Below the pieces are notes generated by a model that was not told where the DNA came from, did not search any database, and worked only from the letters and a program-made list of their open reading frames with translations. Shown piece by piece: positions 1-7,759 of a stretch of 64,000 bases of DNA (within the stretch, counting starts at the first letter, position 1; every line of letters begins with the position of its first letter). A program made the position numbers and the translations under genes. The DNA lies in contig NZ_RHOJ01000004.1 of NCBI RefSeq assembly GCF_003946485.1, positions 1-64,000 of the forward strand. Direction: 5' to 3'. This DNA comes from Lacticaseibacillus jixianensis (GTDB lineage: Bacteria > Bacillota > Bacilli > Lactobacillales > Lactobacillaceae).

Positions 1-378
1 GCTCTCCCGATTCTCCCGGATTCGGGTCAACTGGCGGTTCCGGCTCTCCCGATTCTCCCGGATTCGGGTCAACTGGCGGTTCCGGCTCTCCCGATTCTCC
101 CGGATTCGGGTCAACTGGCGGTTCCGGCTCTCCCGATTCTCCCGGATTCGGGTCAACTGGCGGTTCCGGCTCTCCCGATTCTCCCGGATTCGGGTCAACT
201 GGCGGTTCCGGCTCTCCCGATTCTCCCGGATTCGGGTCAACTGGCGGTTCCGGCTCTCCCGATTCTCCCGGATTCGGGTCAACTGGCTGTTCCGGCTCTC
301 CCGATTCTCCCGGATTCGGGTCAACTGGCGGTTCTGGCTCTCCCGATTCTCCCGGATTCGGGTCAACTGGCGGTTCTG
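1..378 (-). repeat. Nine in-frame 42-bp tandem repeats (14-residue Pro-rich stalk)
   Basis: A 42-bp unit is repeated nine times from the window edge to about 378 and probably continues outside. Read on the minus strand it encodes PPVDPNPGESGEPE. The six copies nearest the edge are identical at base level. The seventh differs by one base (Pro to Gln) and copies eight and nine carry a silent change. The unit is a multiple of three, so copy-number change would keep the frame. It looks like a cell-wall-spanning stalk of variable length. Confidence 0.95.
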
Positions 379-3300
379 TCGTTTCCGGTTCACTGGAGTC
401 GTCCGGATCGGGGTCAACGGGTGATTCAGCTTCGTAAGTCACGACGAATAACTCATCCTCAGGTAACTCAGTGTACTCACCATCGAACGACTTCGCCTCG
501 ACCACTTCAAAATTGGCTTTGTAGCCTTCCATCACCGGCACCTGATAGGCCTCATAGCCACTTTGCGGGAGGTAAACCAACCTAAGATTCTCTAAGGACT
601 CTGCTTTCCAATCCCAGTTCCACTTAATTGTCTGTTTGACCTCCCGATCCCCATCGGGGTGACCAACAAGTATGATCGTCCGCGTTGTGGTCTTTGGCAC
701 CTGACGAATCGCAACGGTTGTTGCAGGCATCTCCCAAGAATTCGGCGAATCATTTTCAAGAATGGTGAGAATCTGATCTTTATCAACTAACTCATAACCA
801 GAAGGCAAAGATAACTCCTTAACAGATATCTCATCGCCAACCTGGCCATAAACCAGGTCATAACTTACATTCCGATCAAGGTCCTCGTCTATCAGGTCAA
901 CCTTCAGATAATGGACCTTGTCCTCAACCAATCTGTATGTATCCGGATACCCACCACCGTATGAATGGCTAAATTGATGTCCTGTCTTTTCGCCCTGCCA
1001 AACTTTGCCATCCTCCCGATCGAGACCGCGAGCTTTGGAATTTGCGCCGAGAGTCAGAACTTCCAAGCTTGAATTACCATAAAACATCGACGCATTAGTG
1101 GGGGTGTCAAAGTTGGAGATGTCGAGTTCACGAAGATTCTCCATATCTTCGAATGCCCAGTTACTGTACCTTCCAGCGTATTGCCAGCCGCTCAAATCTA
1201 AGGTCGATAAGTTGGTGCCATAAAGGAAATAGCAGATGTCATCAACAGTAGAAACATCCCACGCTTCAATCGGAAGCTGCTCCAAGCGATGGCAGTCCTC
1301 AAATGTTCCATACATTGTTTTCACGTTGCTCGTATCCCAGTTGGAAACGTCTAAACTCTGCACGTTCACATTGTATCCAAACATTGAGTTCATGCTCTGG
1401 ACTGCGCCCACGTCCAAGTGCTCTAACCCTACGTAGGAAATAACACTACGTAAGTCATAGAAGAGCCGGCTACTATCAACTGGTGCAGCGACTTTGCCAT
1501 TAATCACAACCTCATCAATCAATTCCCTAATGGATGCCCACGGAGATTCCCCATGCGTATCTGTCCCAACACCTTCATTCAGGCTTAGGATTCCATCCTC
1601 CAGTTGCCAGTTCACCGACCCCCACTCGCCTTCCATTGTCGCATCTTGAAGGCGGTAAGTATCTGCATGGCCACCACCGTATGTTTGGAAGAATGAATGA
1701 CCCGTCTTCTCACCGACCCAGTTCTTTCCGCTTACGTTAGGTATCCCACAGAGAAGGGTACGATCACCTAAAATCAAAACCTCCAATTGGTCAGTTCCGT
1801 CTCCGAAATCCGCCGAGTCGTCCAGATTGAAGGAAGACAAGTTTAACTCTCTCAGATTGCTCATGCTGCCAAACGCAAGGGTAACGTCCACCTTAGGGTT
1901 AGGGGCCCATTGAGACAAATCCAAACTCACTAGGCCTGATCCATCAAACATCTGCCCCATGCTCTTTACATGCGAAACATCCCAATCAGCCAAATCTACA
2001 CTACTCAGTTTCGAGTTGTTATAAAATACGCCAGACATATTTTCAACTCGACTTGTATCAATGTTTTCCAGACCCTCATAGCTGGTAGCAGATGTGAAGT
2101 CTTCGAAGAGGTACGATATATCTTGGGGAGCATTAATTTTCCCCTCGACGACTACCTTGGACACCGCATCTGAAAAATGTCTCCATGGTGACCACAAATC
2201 TGTCTCAGCACCCTCCCCGCCTTCTAAATAAAGCACGCCTTCCTCAAAGCGCCATGGCACAGTGCCCCAAGTACCAGTTTCAGCTTCGGTTGACCATACA
2301 AGGTGATAGGTATCGCCATGACCACCTTCATATTCATCCTTGAAGCTATGGCTGGAGTTAACCCCACGCCATTCCTTATAGTCTGGGGTGGGAACATCCT
2401 TTAGCAAAGTCTGATCACCGAGAACAAGCTCTTCAAGCCTGTCATACCCACCCCATAATACAGACTGCGGTGAAGTCATGCTAAGGCTCGACAGGTTCAC
2501 ACTTCCTAACTGGATCATGTATTCGAAGGCAGATTGGAAATTCGCGTCTTGTTTTGGCTGCCAACTCGAAAGATCTAAGTTCTGGATACCCGCTCTAGCA
2601 AACATCGAGTAAAAAGAGTCACAGTTAGTAACATTCCAACTGGCGACATCAAGATTTTGCAAGCTCTGATTATTATAAAAGAGGTGATCTAAGCTCCCCG
2701 CCTGACTCATATCCATCTTCTCGAGACCTTCGTATGCCGTAACCGCAGTAAAGTTTGCAAACAGGTTAGAAGCGTTCGTTGGCATCACAATATCGCCATC
2801 TACAACAACCCGTTCAACTTGGTCGGCAATTACCCCCCAAGGAGATTGATAATTTGTATTTTTCCCTTCACCCTCGTCCAAATGCAAGATACCATCTTCG
2901 AGACGCCAAGCCACCGTCCCCCAAGTTCCCTGATTCGTAACCACCAACCGATAAGTGTCGGCATGACCGCCAGGATACTCGTCAACAAAGCTGAAGCTAG
3001 TTGAGTCCCCCAGCCATTTCGCACCACCTGGAGTGGGGAATTCCTTTAGTTTGGTCTCATCACCCAACACAAGCTCTTCAAGTTCAGAGTATGTTCCGGC
3101 AAATGAAGCTTGAGAACTGTTCGAGTGAATGCCCGATAAATTGACAGTTCCTAATTGATTCATAGAGGCAAACGAATTGAACCAAGAGGCTTCGGGATTT
3201 GTCGCCCAAGAAGACAGATCGAGCGTCTTTAAACTGGAATAAGAAAACAATCCGTCGAAGTTGAGACAGGATGAAACGTCCCAACTTGAAACGTCTATTT

Positions 3301-4084
3301 CTTCTAAACTAAAATTACCATAGAAGAAATCTGACATATCCTCAGTGGTGCTCAAATCTAGGTTCTCTAATCCTTCATAAGCCTTGACGTTCCCTAACCG
3401 ATCAAAGAGCCAGCTAGCATCCCTTGGTGCAACCACGTGCCCAGCCACAACTACCTTTTCGATTTGGTTAGATATGTTAATCCACGGTGACACCCTGCCC
3501 GTGTCAGCCCCTTCCCCGCTTTCTAAAGTCAGCACCCCATCTTCCAGCCGCCAAGGCACGGTGCCCCAAGTGCCTTCTTCGTCCGCCTTGACTTCTGCCA
3601 CTTCCGCTTCATCCTCGGCGGCAGCGGCTGCACCTTCTGCTGGCTCTGGCGCCTCCGACGTCTCAGCTTCCGGGACTATAGGCGGACCTTCAGGGCTGGT
3701 CTCAGTGCCTTCACCCGGCGTGCTTTCTGGTGCTGTGTCTGGCGCAGGGGTTTCGCCTGGAGTAGTATTCTCCCCACTTGCGGTATCGCCCTCAGCGCCA
3801 GCTTCCTCAGCTGGTTGCCCTTCCACCGGCTTTGCTTCCTCACCCTCTTCCACGGTGGCGGCTGCCGCCTGCTGTCCAGTTGGCAGCTGACTCACCGCGT
3901 CACTGGGACTATCCGGGACGGTGAACTGCGAGGCCACCTCACTTGTTTCCGGGTCCTTGCGTCCAGTGTTCGTGGCCGCGTGGGTGAGGACTGGCCCCAT
4001 CCCCCCTAAGACCACTGAACTCATCAACACGGTCAGGCCCAGTGAAGCCGCCACGCGGCTTTTGCGCCGCTCCGATTGACTCAT
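1..4084 (-). CDS. BspA-like leucine-rich-repeat, mucin-binding-type surface adhesin (C-terminus beyond the window)
   Basis: The frame stays open from an ATG at 4084 (AAGGAAG ribosome site 7 bases upstream) to position 1, giving at least 1361 residues with no stop. The N-terminus is a signal peptide (basic MSQSERRKSR, hydrophobic stretch, THAA cleavage region near residue 36). An acidic Pro/Glu/Ala linker covers about residues 45-165. Four modules of about 215 residues follow, starting near residues 171, 385, 606 and 821. Each opens with a motif like TWGTVPWRLEDG and continues with BspA/DUF285-type repeats (LDLSSW, LEELVLGD, GGHADTYRL). A Mub/MucBP-like part (RTIILVGHPDGDREVKQTI, VPVMEGY) lies near residues 1120-1200, then a Pro-rich repeat. 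Export and host or matrix adhesion are inferred from the family. The anchor (LPXTG or other) would lie outside the window. Confidence 0.85.
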   Translation of the reverse strand, partial: MSQSERRKSRVAASLGLTVLMSSVVLGGMGPVLTHAATNTGRKDPETSEVASQFTVPDSPSDAVSQLPTGQQAAAATVEEGEEAKPVEGQPAEEAGAEGDTASGENTTPGETPAPDTAPESTPGEGTETSPEGPPIVPEAETSEAPEPAEGAAAAAEDEAEVAEVKADEEGTWGTVPWRLEDGVLTLESGEGADTGRVSPWINISNQIEKVVVAGHVVAPRDASWLFDRLGNVKAYEGLENLDLSTTEDMSDFFYGNFSLEEIDVSSWDVSSCLNFDGLFSYSSLKTLDLSSWATNPEASWFNSFASMNQLGTVNLSGIHSNSSQASFAGTYSELEELVLGDETKLKEFPTPGGAKWLGDSTSFSFVDEYPGGHADTYRLVVTNQGTWGTVAWRLEDGILHLDEGEGKNTNYQSPWGVIADQVERVVVDGDIVMPTNASNLFANFTAVTAYEGLEKMDMSQAGSLDHLFYNNQSLQNLDVASWNVTNCDSFYSMFARAGIQNLDLSSWQPKQDANFQSAFEYMIQLGSVNLSSLSMTSPQSVLWGGYDRLEELVLGDQTLLKDVPTPDYKEWRGVNSSHSFKDEYEGGHGDTYHLVWSTEAETGTWGTVPWRFEEGVLYLEGGEGAETDLWSPWRHFSDAVSKVVVEGKINAPQDISYLFEDFTSATSYEGLENIDTSRVENMSGVFYNNSKLSSVDLADWDVSHVKSMGQMFDGSGLVSLDLSQWAPNPKVDVTLAFGSMSNLRELNLSSFNLDDSADFGDGTDQLEVLILGDRTLLCGIPNVSGKNWVGEKTGHSFFQTYGGGHADTYRLQDATMEGEWGSVNWQLEDGILSLNEGVGTDTHGESPWASIRELIDEVVINGKVAAPVDSSRLFYDLRSVISYVGLEHLDVGAVQSMNSMFGYNVNVQSLDVSNWDTSNVKTMYGTFEDCHRLEQLPIEAWDVSTVDDICYFLYGTNLSTLDLSGWQYAGRYSNWAFEDMENLRELDISNFDTPTNASMFYGNSSLEVLTLGANSKARGLDREDGKVWQGEKTGHQFSHSYGGGYPDTYRLVEDKVHYLKVDLIDEDLDRNVSYDLVYGQVGDEISVKELSLPSGYELVDKDQILTILENDSPNSWEMPATTVAIRQVPKTTTRTIILVGHPDGDREVKQTIKWNWDWKAESLENLRLVYLPQSGYEAYQVPVMEGYKANFEVVEAKSFDGEYTELPEDELFVVTYEAESPVDPDPDDSSEPETTEPPVDPNPGESGEPEPPVDPNPGESGEPEQPVDPNPGESGEPEPPVDPNPGESGEPEPPVDPNPGESGEPEPPVDPNPGESGEPEPPVDPNPGESGEPEPPVDPNPGESGEPEPPVDPNPGESGE

Positions 4085-4188
4085 CGATGCACTTCCTTTC
4101 GTTTATGCTTATTAGTTTCATAACTCCCTACAATATTAATTTTAAATGGTCGCCTGTATGCCCTGTCCACCCAAACGGGCTGGGGTAC

Positions 4189-4218
4189 AAAAAGGCCGCT
4201 CCCCGGAGGCAGCGGCCT
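4189..4218 (-). terminator. Intrinsic terminator of the aldo/keto reductase unit
   Basis: On the minus strand AGGCCGCT pairs with AGCGGCCT and a T-run follows. It lies 29 bases past the reductase stop and ahead of the surface-protein gene. The AT-rich stretch 4085-4188 must hold that gene's promoter, but I see no clear -35/-10 pair. Confidence 0.85.
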
Positions 4219-4246
4219 AATCGCAAAGACGTGATTCGTGTTAGAT

Positions 4247-5062
4247 TTATTCTTCTTCTAGTTGATTGAGCTTGTCCATGTCCTTGTCGCTGATGGTGAA
4301 GTCCAGCTCGGCGTTGCTTTGAGCGTGGAAGCGGTGCGTCGCTTTTGGCAGCGGCAGCACGCCGTTTTGCAGGCAGAACTTGATGGCCAGCTGGGCGATG
4401 GAGACGTTGTACTGCTCGGCGATCGCCGTGAGGTCCGGATCCTGCAGCAGGCGGCCGGTGGCCAGCGGGGAGTAGGCTTCAACGACCAAGCCGTTATCCT
4501 CGGCGAACTTGGTGATCGGCTTTTCCGTGTAGCCGACGTGGTACTGGATCTGGTTGACCATCGGCTTAACGGTGGCGCCGTCAAAGATGTTCTTCATCTC
4601 CGGCACGCCGAAGTTAGAGATGCCGATGGCCTTGGCGCGGCCGCTTTGGTAGATCTCCTCCATGGCCTTCCAGACGTCCTTGTTCTCCTTGTCGTAGTTG
4701 CCGCGCTTGGCCCATGGCCACGGCGCGTGGATCAGGTACAAGTCGACGTAATCCAGGCCGAGGTTTTTCAGCGAGGTCTCAAAATCCTGCTTAGCGCCCT
4801 CGTAAGTCTTGGTCTCGGCCGGCAGCTTGGTGGTCAGGAAAATCTGCTCGCGGGGAATGCCGGATTCGCGGATGGCCTCACCCACGCCTTGTTCGTTGCG
4901 GTAAGCCAGCGCCGTGTCGACGTGGCGGTACCCCAGCATCAGCGCGTTGGCCACAGCTTCTTGCGCCTGGTCCTGGGGGATCTGCCAGGTCCCAAAGCCG
5001 ACCTTGGGGATCTTGACCCCATTTGCCAATGTATACGTTTCAGTCAAAATCGAAGATGCCAT
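4247..5062 (-). CDS. Aldo/keto reductase
   Basis: This 271-residue cytosolic NADPH-dependent oxidoreductase of the aldo/keto reductase superfamily has usual family length. It shows the N-terminal GVKIPKVGFGTW strand, GYRHVDTALAYRNE (catalytic Asp and Tyr), the catalytic Lys region FLTTKLP, VDLYLIHAPWP, the GISNFG motif and the NQIQYH strand. Start: ATG with GGAGG 7 bases upstream. It is the last gene of a probable three-gene unit, 11 bases after the aminotransferase. The substrate (aldehyde, methylglyoxal or 2,5-diketogluconate-like) cannot be told from sequence. Confidence 0.92.
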   Translation of the reverse strand: MASSILTETYTLANGVKIPKVGFGTWQIPQDQAQEAVANALMLGYRHVDTALAYRNEQGVGEAIRESGIPREQIFLTTKLPAETKTYEGAKQDFETSLKNLGLDYVDLYLIHAPWPWAKRGNYDKENKDVWKAMEEIYQSGRAKAIGISNFGVPEMKNIFDGATVKPMVNQIQYHVGYTEKPITKFAEDNGLVVEAYSPLATGRLLQDPDLTAIAEQYNVSIAQLAIKFCLQNGVLPLPKATHRFHAQSNAELDFTISDKDMDKLNQLEEE

Positions 5063-5073
5063 TGTAATGCCTC

Positions 5074-6249
5074 CTATTGATTTTGTTCCAAAAACAATTG
5101 CGTTCCGCGCGCAAGCCGCGCCAGGCCGTCGTCCAGCATGGCGGCCGGACAGGCGATGTTCATGCGGATAAACTGGGCGCCGTTGCCGCGGTACTCGCCG
5201 CCCGCAGACAGGATGAGGCCGGTGTGTTCACGCAGAAAGGCGCAGAACGCATCGCTGGTGGTGCCCAGCGCCGAGATGTCCAGCCACAGCAGGTACGTCG
5301 CGTTTTCAAACGCCGGCCGAATTTGCGGCACTTTGGCGGCCAGAAAATCCTGGACGTGGGCGCGGTTGGCCGCCAGCACCTGCTTGAGCGCCGCTAGCCA
5401 GGCCGCCCCCTGCGTGTACGCGGCGATGCTGCCGGGCAAAGACAGCAGATTCGGCTCGGCCAGCTCGTCGTTGTTGAGCGCACGGGTCGCGGAGTCGCGC
5501 AGCGCCTGCCCCGGCACAATGACCGTGGCCGCGTGCAGGGCCGCGACGTTGAACGTCTTGGACGGTGACACGCAGATCACGGCGTTGTCCCGCAGCGGCT
5601 GGGGCAAGGCGAACACCGGCGTGTAGGCCGGCGCCCCGAAGACCAGGTCGCCGTGGATCTCGTCTGACAAAAGCACCACGTGATGCTTCAGGCACAAGGT
5701 CGCGATGTGCGTCAGTTCGGCTTTTGACCACGCCTTGCCGATCGGGTTGTGCGGGTTGCACAGGATCATCAGGGTGCTGAGCGGCGCGGCGAGCTTTTGC
5801 TCCAGGTCCGCCCAGTCGATGTGGTACCGGCCAGCCGCCGCGTCGTAAACCAGGTCCGAGGACAGCGTGTGGCGGCCGTTATTTTCGATCGAGTGGTAGA
5901 ACATGTTGTACACCGGGGCCTGCACCACGACGTTGTCGCCGGGGTGCGAGAGTCGCCGCACAAGCGAGGACACCGCCGGGATCACGCCGGTGCAGTACAG
6001 CATCCAGGCCGGCTCGGGGCGCGCGCCGTGCTGCTGAGCGTACCAGTCAGCCACCGCGGTGAAGTACGCGGCCGGCGGCTCCTCGTAGCCGAACACGCCG
6101 AACTGGACCTTCTTGGTCATCGCCGCAATGATCGCCGGGGCCGTCTTGAAGTCCATGTCCGCGATCCACATCGGCAACTCGCCGGGCTTGACGGCCCACT
6201 TGATCGAGTTGGTGCCGGTGCGGTCGATTTGTTGGTCAAACTGAGTCAT
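5074..6249 (-). CDS. PatB/MalY-type PLP-dependent C-S lyase (cystathionine beta-lyase-like aminotransferase)
   Basis: The 391-residue product is a fold-type I PLP enzyme. Visible motifs are CNPHNPIGKAW, SDEIHGDLVF (cofactor-binding Asp) and SPSKTFNVAALH with the Schiff-base Lys. The SDEIHGDL form points to the PatB/MalY branch, which cleaves C-S bonds of cystathionine or cysteine conjugates, rather than a plain aspartate aminotransferase. Its ATG overlaps the stop of the DUF3737 gene by four bases, so translation is probably coupled. A role in sulfur amino-acid metabolism is inferred from the family. Confidence 0.9.
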   Translation of the reverse strand: MTQFDQQIDRTGTNSIKWAVKPGELPMWIADMDFKTAPAIIAAMTKKVQFGVFGYEEPPAAYFTAVADWYAQQHGARPEPAWMLYCTGVIPAVSSLVRRLSHPGDNVVVQAPVYNMFYHSIENNGRHTLSSDLVYDAAAGRYHIDWADLEQKLAAPLSTLMILCNPHNPIGKAWSKAELTHIATLCLKHHVVLLSDEIHGDLVFGAPAYTPVFALPQPLRDNAVICVSPSKTFNVAALHAATVIVPGQALRDSATRALNNDELAEPNLLSLPGSIAAYTQGAAWLAALKQVLAANRAHVQDFLAAKVPQIRPAFENATYLLWLDISALGTTSDAFCAFLREHTGLILSAGGEYRGNGAQFIRMNIACPAAMLDDGLARLARGTQLFLEQNQ

Positions 6250-7109
6250 TCTGTCACCACCTTGGGCTGATTGGCGTAAGTGATCTGCGTCTGCCGTGGG
6301 TCGATCTTGGTGGGATCGAGGATCAGCGTGCCGATGGCCTGCGCGTGAATCTTGCCAGAAAGCGGATTCTTCACGCTGAGGATCGGCGTCGTGATCTCGG
6401 CGTCGATGTTGGTGCAGTACTCAAACGCGAGGTCCGTCTGCATCATCCGGCAGTTTTTCAGCGTCAGGTCGTCGCAGTAACACAGGCCCTGGTCGCTGGC
6501 GATGGTGCAGTTGACCAGCGTCAGGTGCTTCGTGTTCCAGGCGAGGTACTCACCGGAGAGCACCGAATCGAAAATCGTGACGTTGTCGCAATTCCAAAAG
6601 GCGTCCTTGGTGACCAGCGTCGAATTATGCACCTCGACGTACTTGCAACCGTCAAAGGCGTAGTTGCCGATGAGGTTCAGGTGGTCGACGTAAATGTTCT
6701 CGCTGTCCTTGGCAAAATAATCGCCGCACGCGTCCACGTTCTCGATGTCGATGTCCGCACAGGTCCACAGCGTCTCTTCGGCGTGGGCGAAGTGATCGTT
6801 TTGCAGCGTGATGTGGCGGCTGCGGCGAAACAGCTTGGGCGCCTGAAAGCTGCAGTTGCGCAGCGAAATGTCTTCGGTGTACCAAATCCCGCTGCGGCTC
6901 ATCGTCTCAAAGATCGTGTTGATCACGTCAATGTGCTTGCTGTACCACAAGGGGTACTTCCAGGTGAACGTGCTATCGCGCAAGGTGATGTTGCGACTCT
7001 CCTTCAGGGGCGATTCGCCCTCGCCGAAAGTCGTGCGGATCAGGCGCGCGTCTTGCTTGCCGAACAGCGGCCGCTCGCCGTCGAAAAATTGATCTTGAAT
7101 GGTTTCCAT
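6246..7109 (-). CDS. DUF3737 family protein
   Basis: This 287-residue protein begins METIQDQFFDGERPLFGKQDA and matches the DUF3737 family of lactic acid bacteria. It is built of short repeated strands of about 20 residues with recurring N/C positions (NITLRDSTF, HITLQNDHF, NVTIFDSVL, DLTLKNCRM), as in a right-handed beta-helix. It has no signal peptide or membrane segment. Start: ATG with AAGGGGG upstream. It heads the unit with the aminotransferase and the reductase. Function is unknown. Confidence 0.85.
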   Translation of the reverse strand: METIQDQFFDGERPLFGKQDARLIRTTFGEGESPLKESRNITLRDSTFTWKYPLWYSKHIDVINTIFETMSRSGIWYTEDISLRNCSFQAPKLFRRSRHITLQNDHFAHAEETLWTCADIDIENVDACGDYFAKDSENIYVDHLNLIGNYAFDGCKYVEVHNSTLVTKDAFWNCDNVTIFDSVLSGEYLAWNTKHLTLVNCTIASDQGLCYCDDLTLKNCRMMQTDLAFEYCTNIDAEITTPILSVKNPLSGKIHAQAIGTLILDPTKIDPRQTQITYANQPKVVTE

Positions 7110-7173
7110 GTCTGCATCCCCCTTGTGGCTGCCTGGTGTGAGGCGGGCTGAAGTGCGCTGGATGGGCGGGGCC

Positions 7174-7676
7174 TAACTGGGCTCCGGGTTCGCAACGCAG
7201 GTACATCTAACTACGGTCACGGATTCACCCGCTTTGCGGGTAAATCCGTGACCTAGGTTAGCTGACCTGCTAAGTGCGCGAACCCTGCGCACCTTCTAAC
7301 TGGGCTTCCGGTTCGCAACGCGGAAGTGGCTAGCTACGGTCGCAACTTCACTCGCTTTGCGAGTAAAGCCGCAACCTAGGCTAGCCATTCCGCTAAGTGC
7401 ACGAACCCTGCGCACCTTCTAACTGGGCTTCCGGTTCGCAACGGGGGAGCATCCAGCTACGGCCAAGGCCTCGCCGGCAAAGATCACCGGCAATGCCTCG
7501 GCCTAGGCTGGCTGTCCCCCTAAGTGCGCGAACCTTGCGCACCTTGGGCTTAACTGGGCTCCGGGGCGACAACGCCCGAGCGTCCAGCTACGCATAGGGC
7601 CTCGTCGGCTAAGTACGCCGACAATGCCCTATGCTAGGCTGGCCGTCGGGCTAAGTGCGTCGCCCCTGCGCACCTT
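7174..7676 (+). repeat. Array A: four tandem long-hairpin units
   Basis: Units lie at 7174-7295, 7297-7418, 7420-7545 and 7551-7676. Each starts (T)AACTGGGCT and ends CTGCGCACCTT. Between these ends the unit folds on itself: outer stem, then AAC opposite TAAGTGC, then a second stem, then AGCTACG/CTAGGCT-like segments, then an apical hairpin. Stems differ between copies but stay paired. Second stems are GCAGGT/ACCTGC, GCGGAA/TTCCGC, GGGGGA/TCCCCC and GCCCGA/TCGGGC. The fourth unit has outer stem GGGCGAC/GTCGCCC where the first has GGTTCGC/GCGAACC. The array fills most of the 650-base gap; 7110-7173 shows nothing else recognisable. Confidence 0.93.
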
Positions 7677-7733
7677 CAAAAAAACAGGCAGCCTGGATTC
7701 ACCCTCCTTGCTCGGTGAACCCGCTTACCTGTC
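7677..7733 (-). terminator. Terminator after the antiporter gene
   Basis: On the minus strand ACAGG ... GGTTCACC ... GGTGAATCC ... CCTGT forms a long interrupted hairpin followed by seven T. The T-run directly touches the right end of array A. Confidence 0.75.
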
Positions 7734-7759
7734 TATTCTATCATTTTATTGATGCGGCG

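Noticed and set aside
3384-3890. Ser/Ala/Pro-rich + strand frame in the surface-protein gene
   Set aside because: It mirrors the acidic Pro/Glu linker of the adhesin on the other strand and has no ribosome site.
4262-5080. Long + strand reading frame opposite the aldo/keto reductase gene
   Set aside because: It is the complement of a gene with clear family motifs. GC-rich codon bias leaves the antisense frame open; there is no ribosome site or family feature. The same holds for long antisense frames at 8831-9934, 19212-20306, 22928-24484, 33499-34491 and 48797-49657.
7174-7676. CRISPR array
   Set aside because: The repeats are direct and regular, but the whole unit is a self-paired hairpin without unique spacers of constant length, and no cas genes are near.
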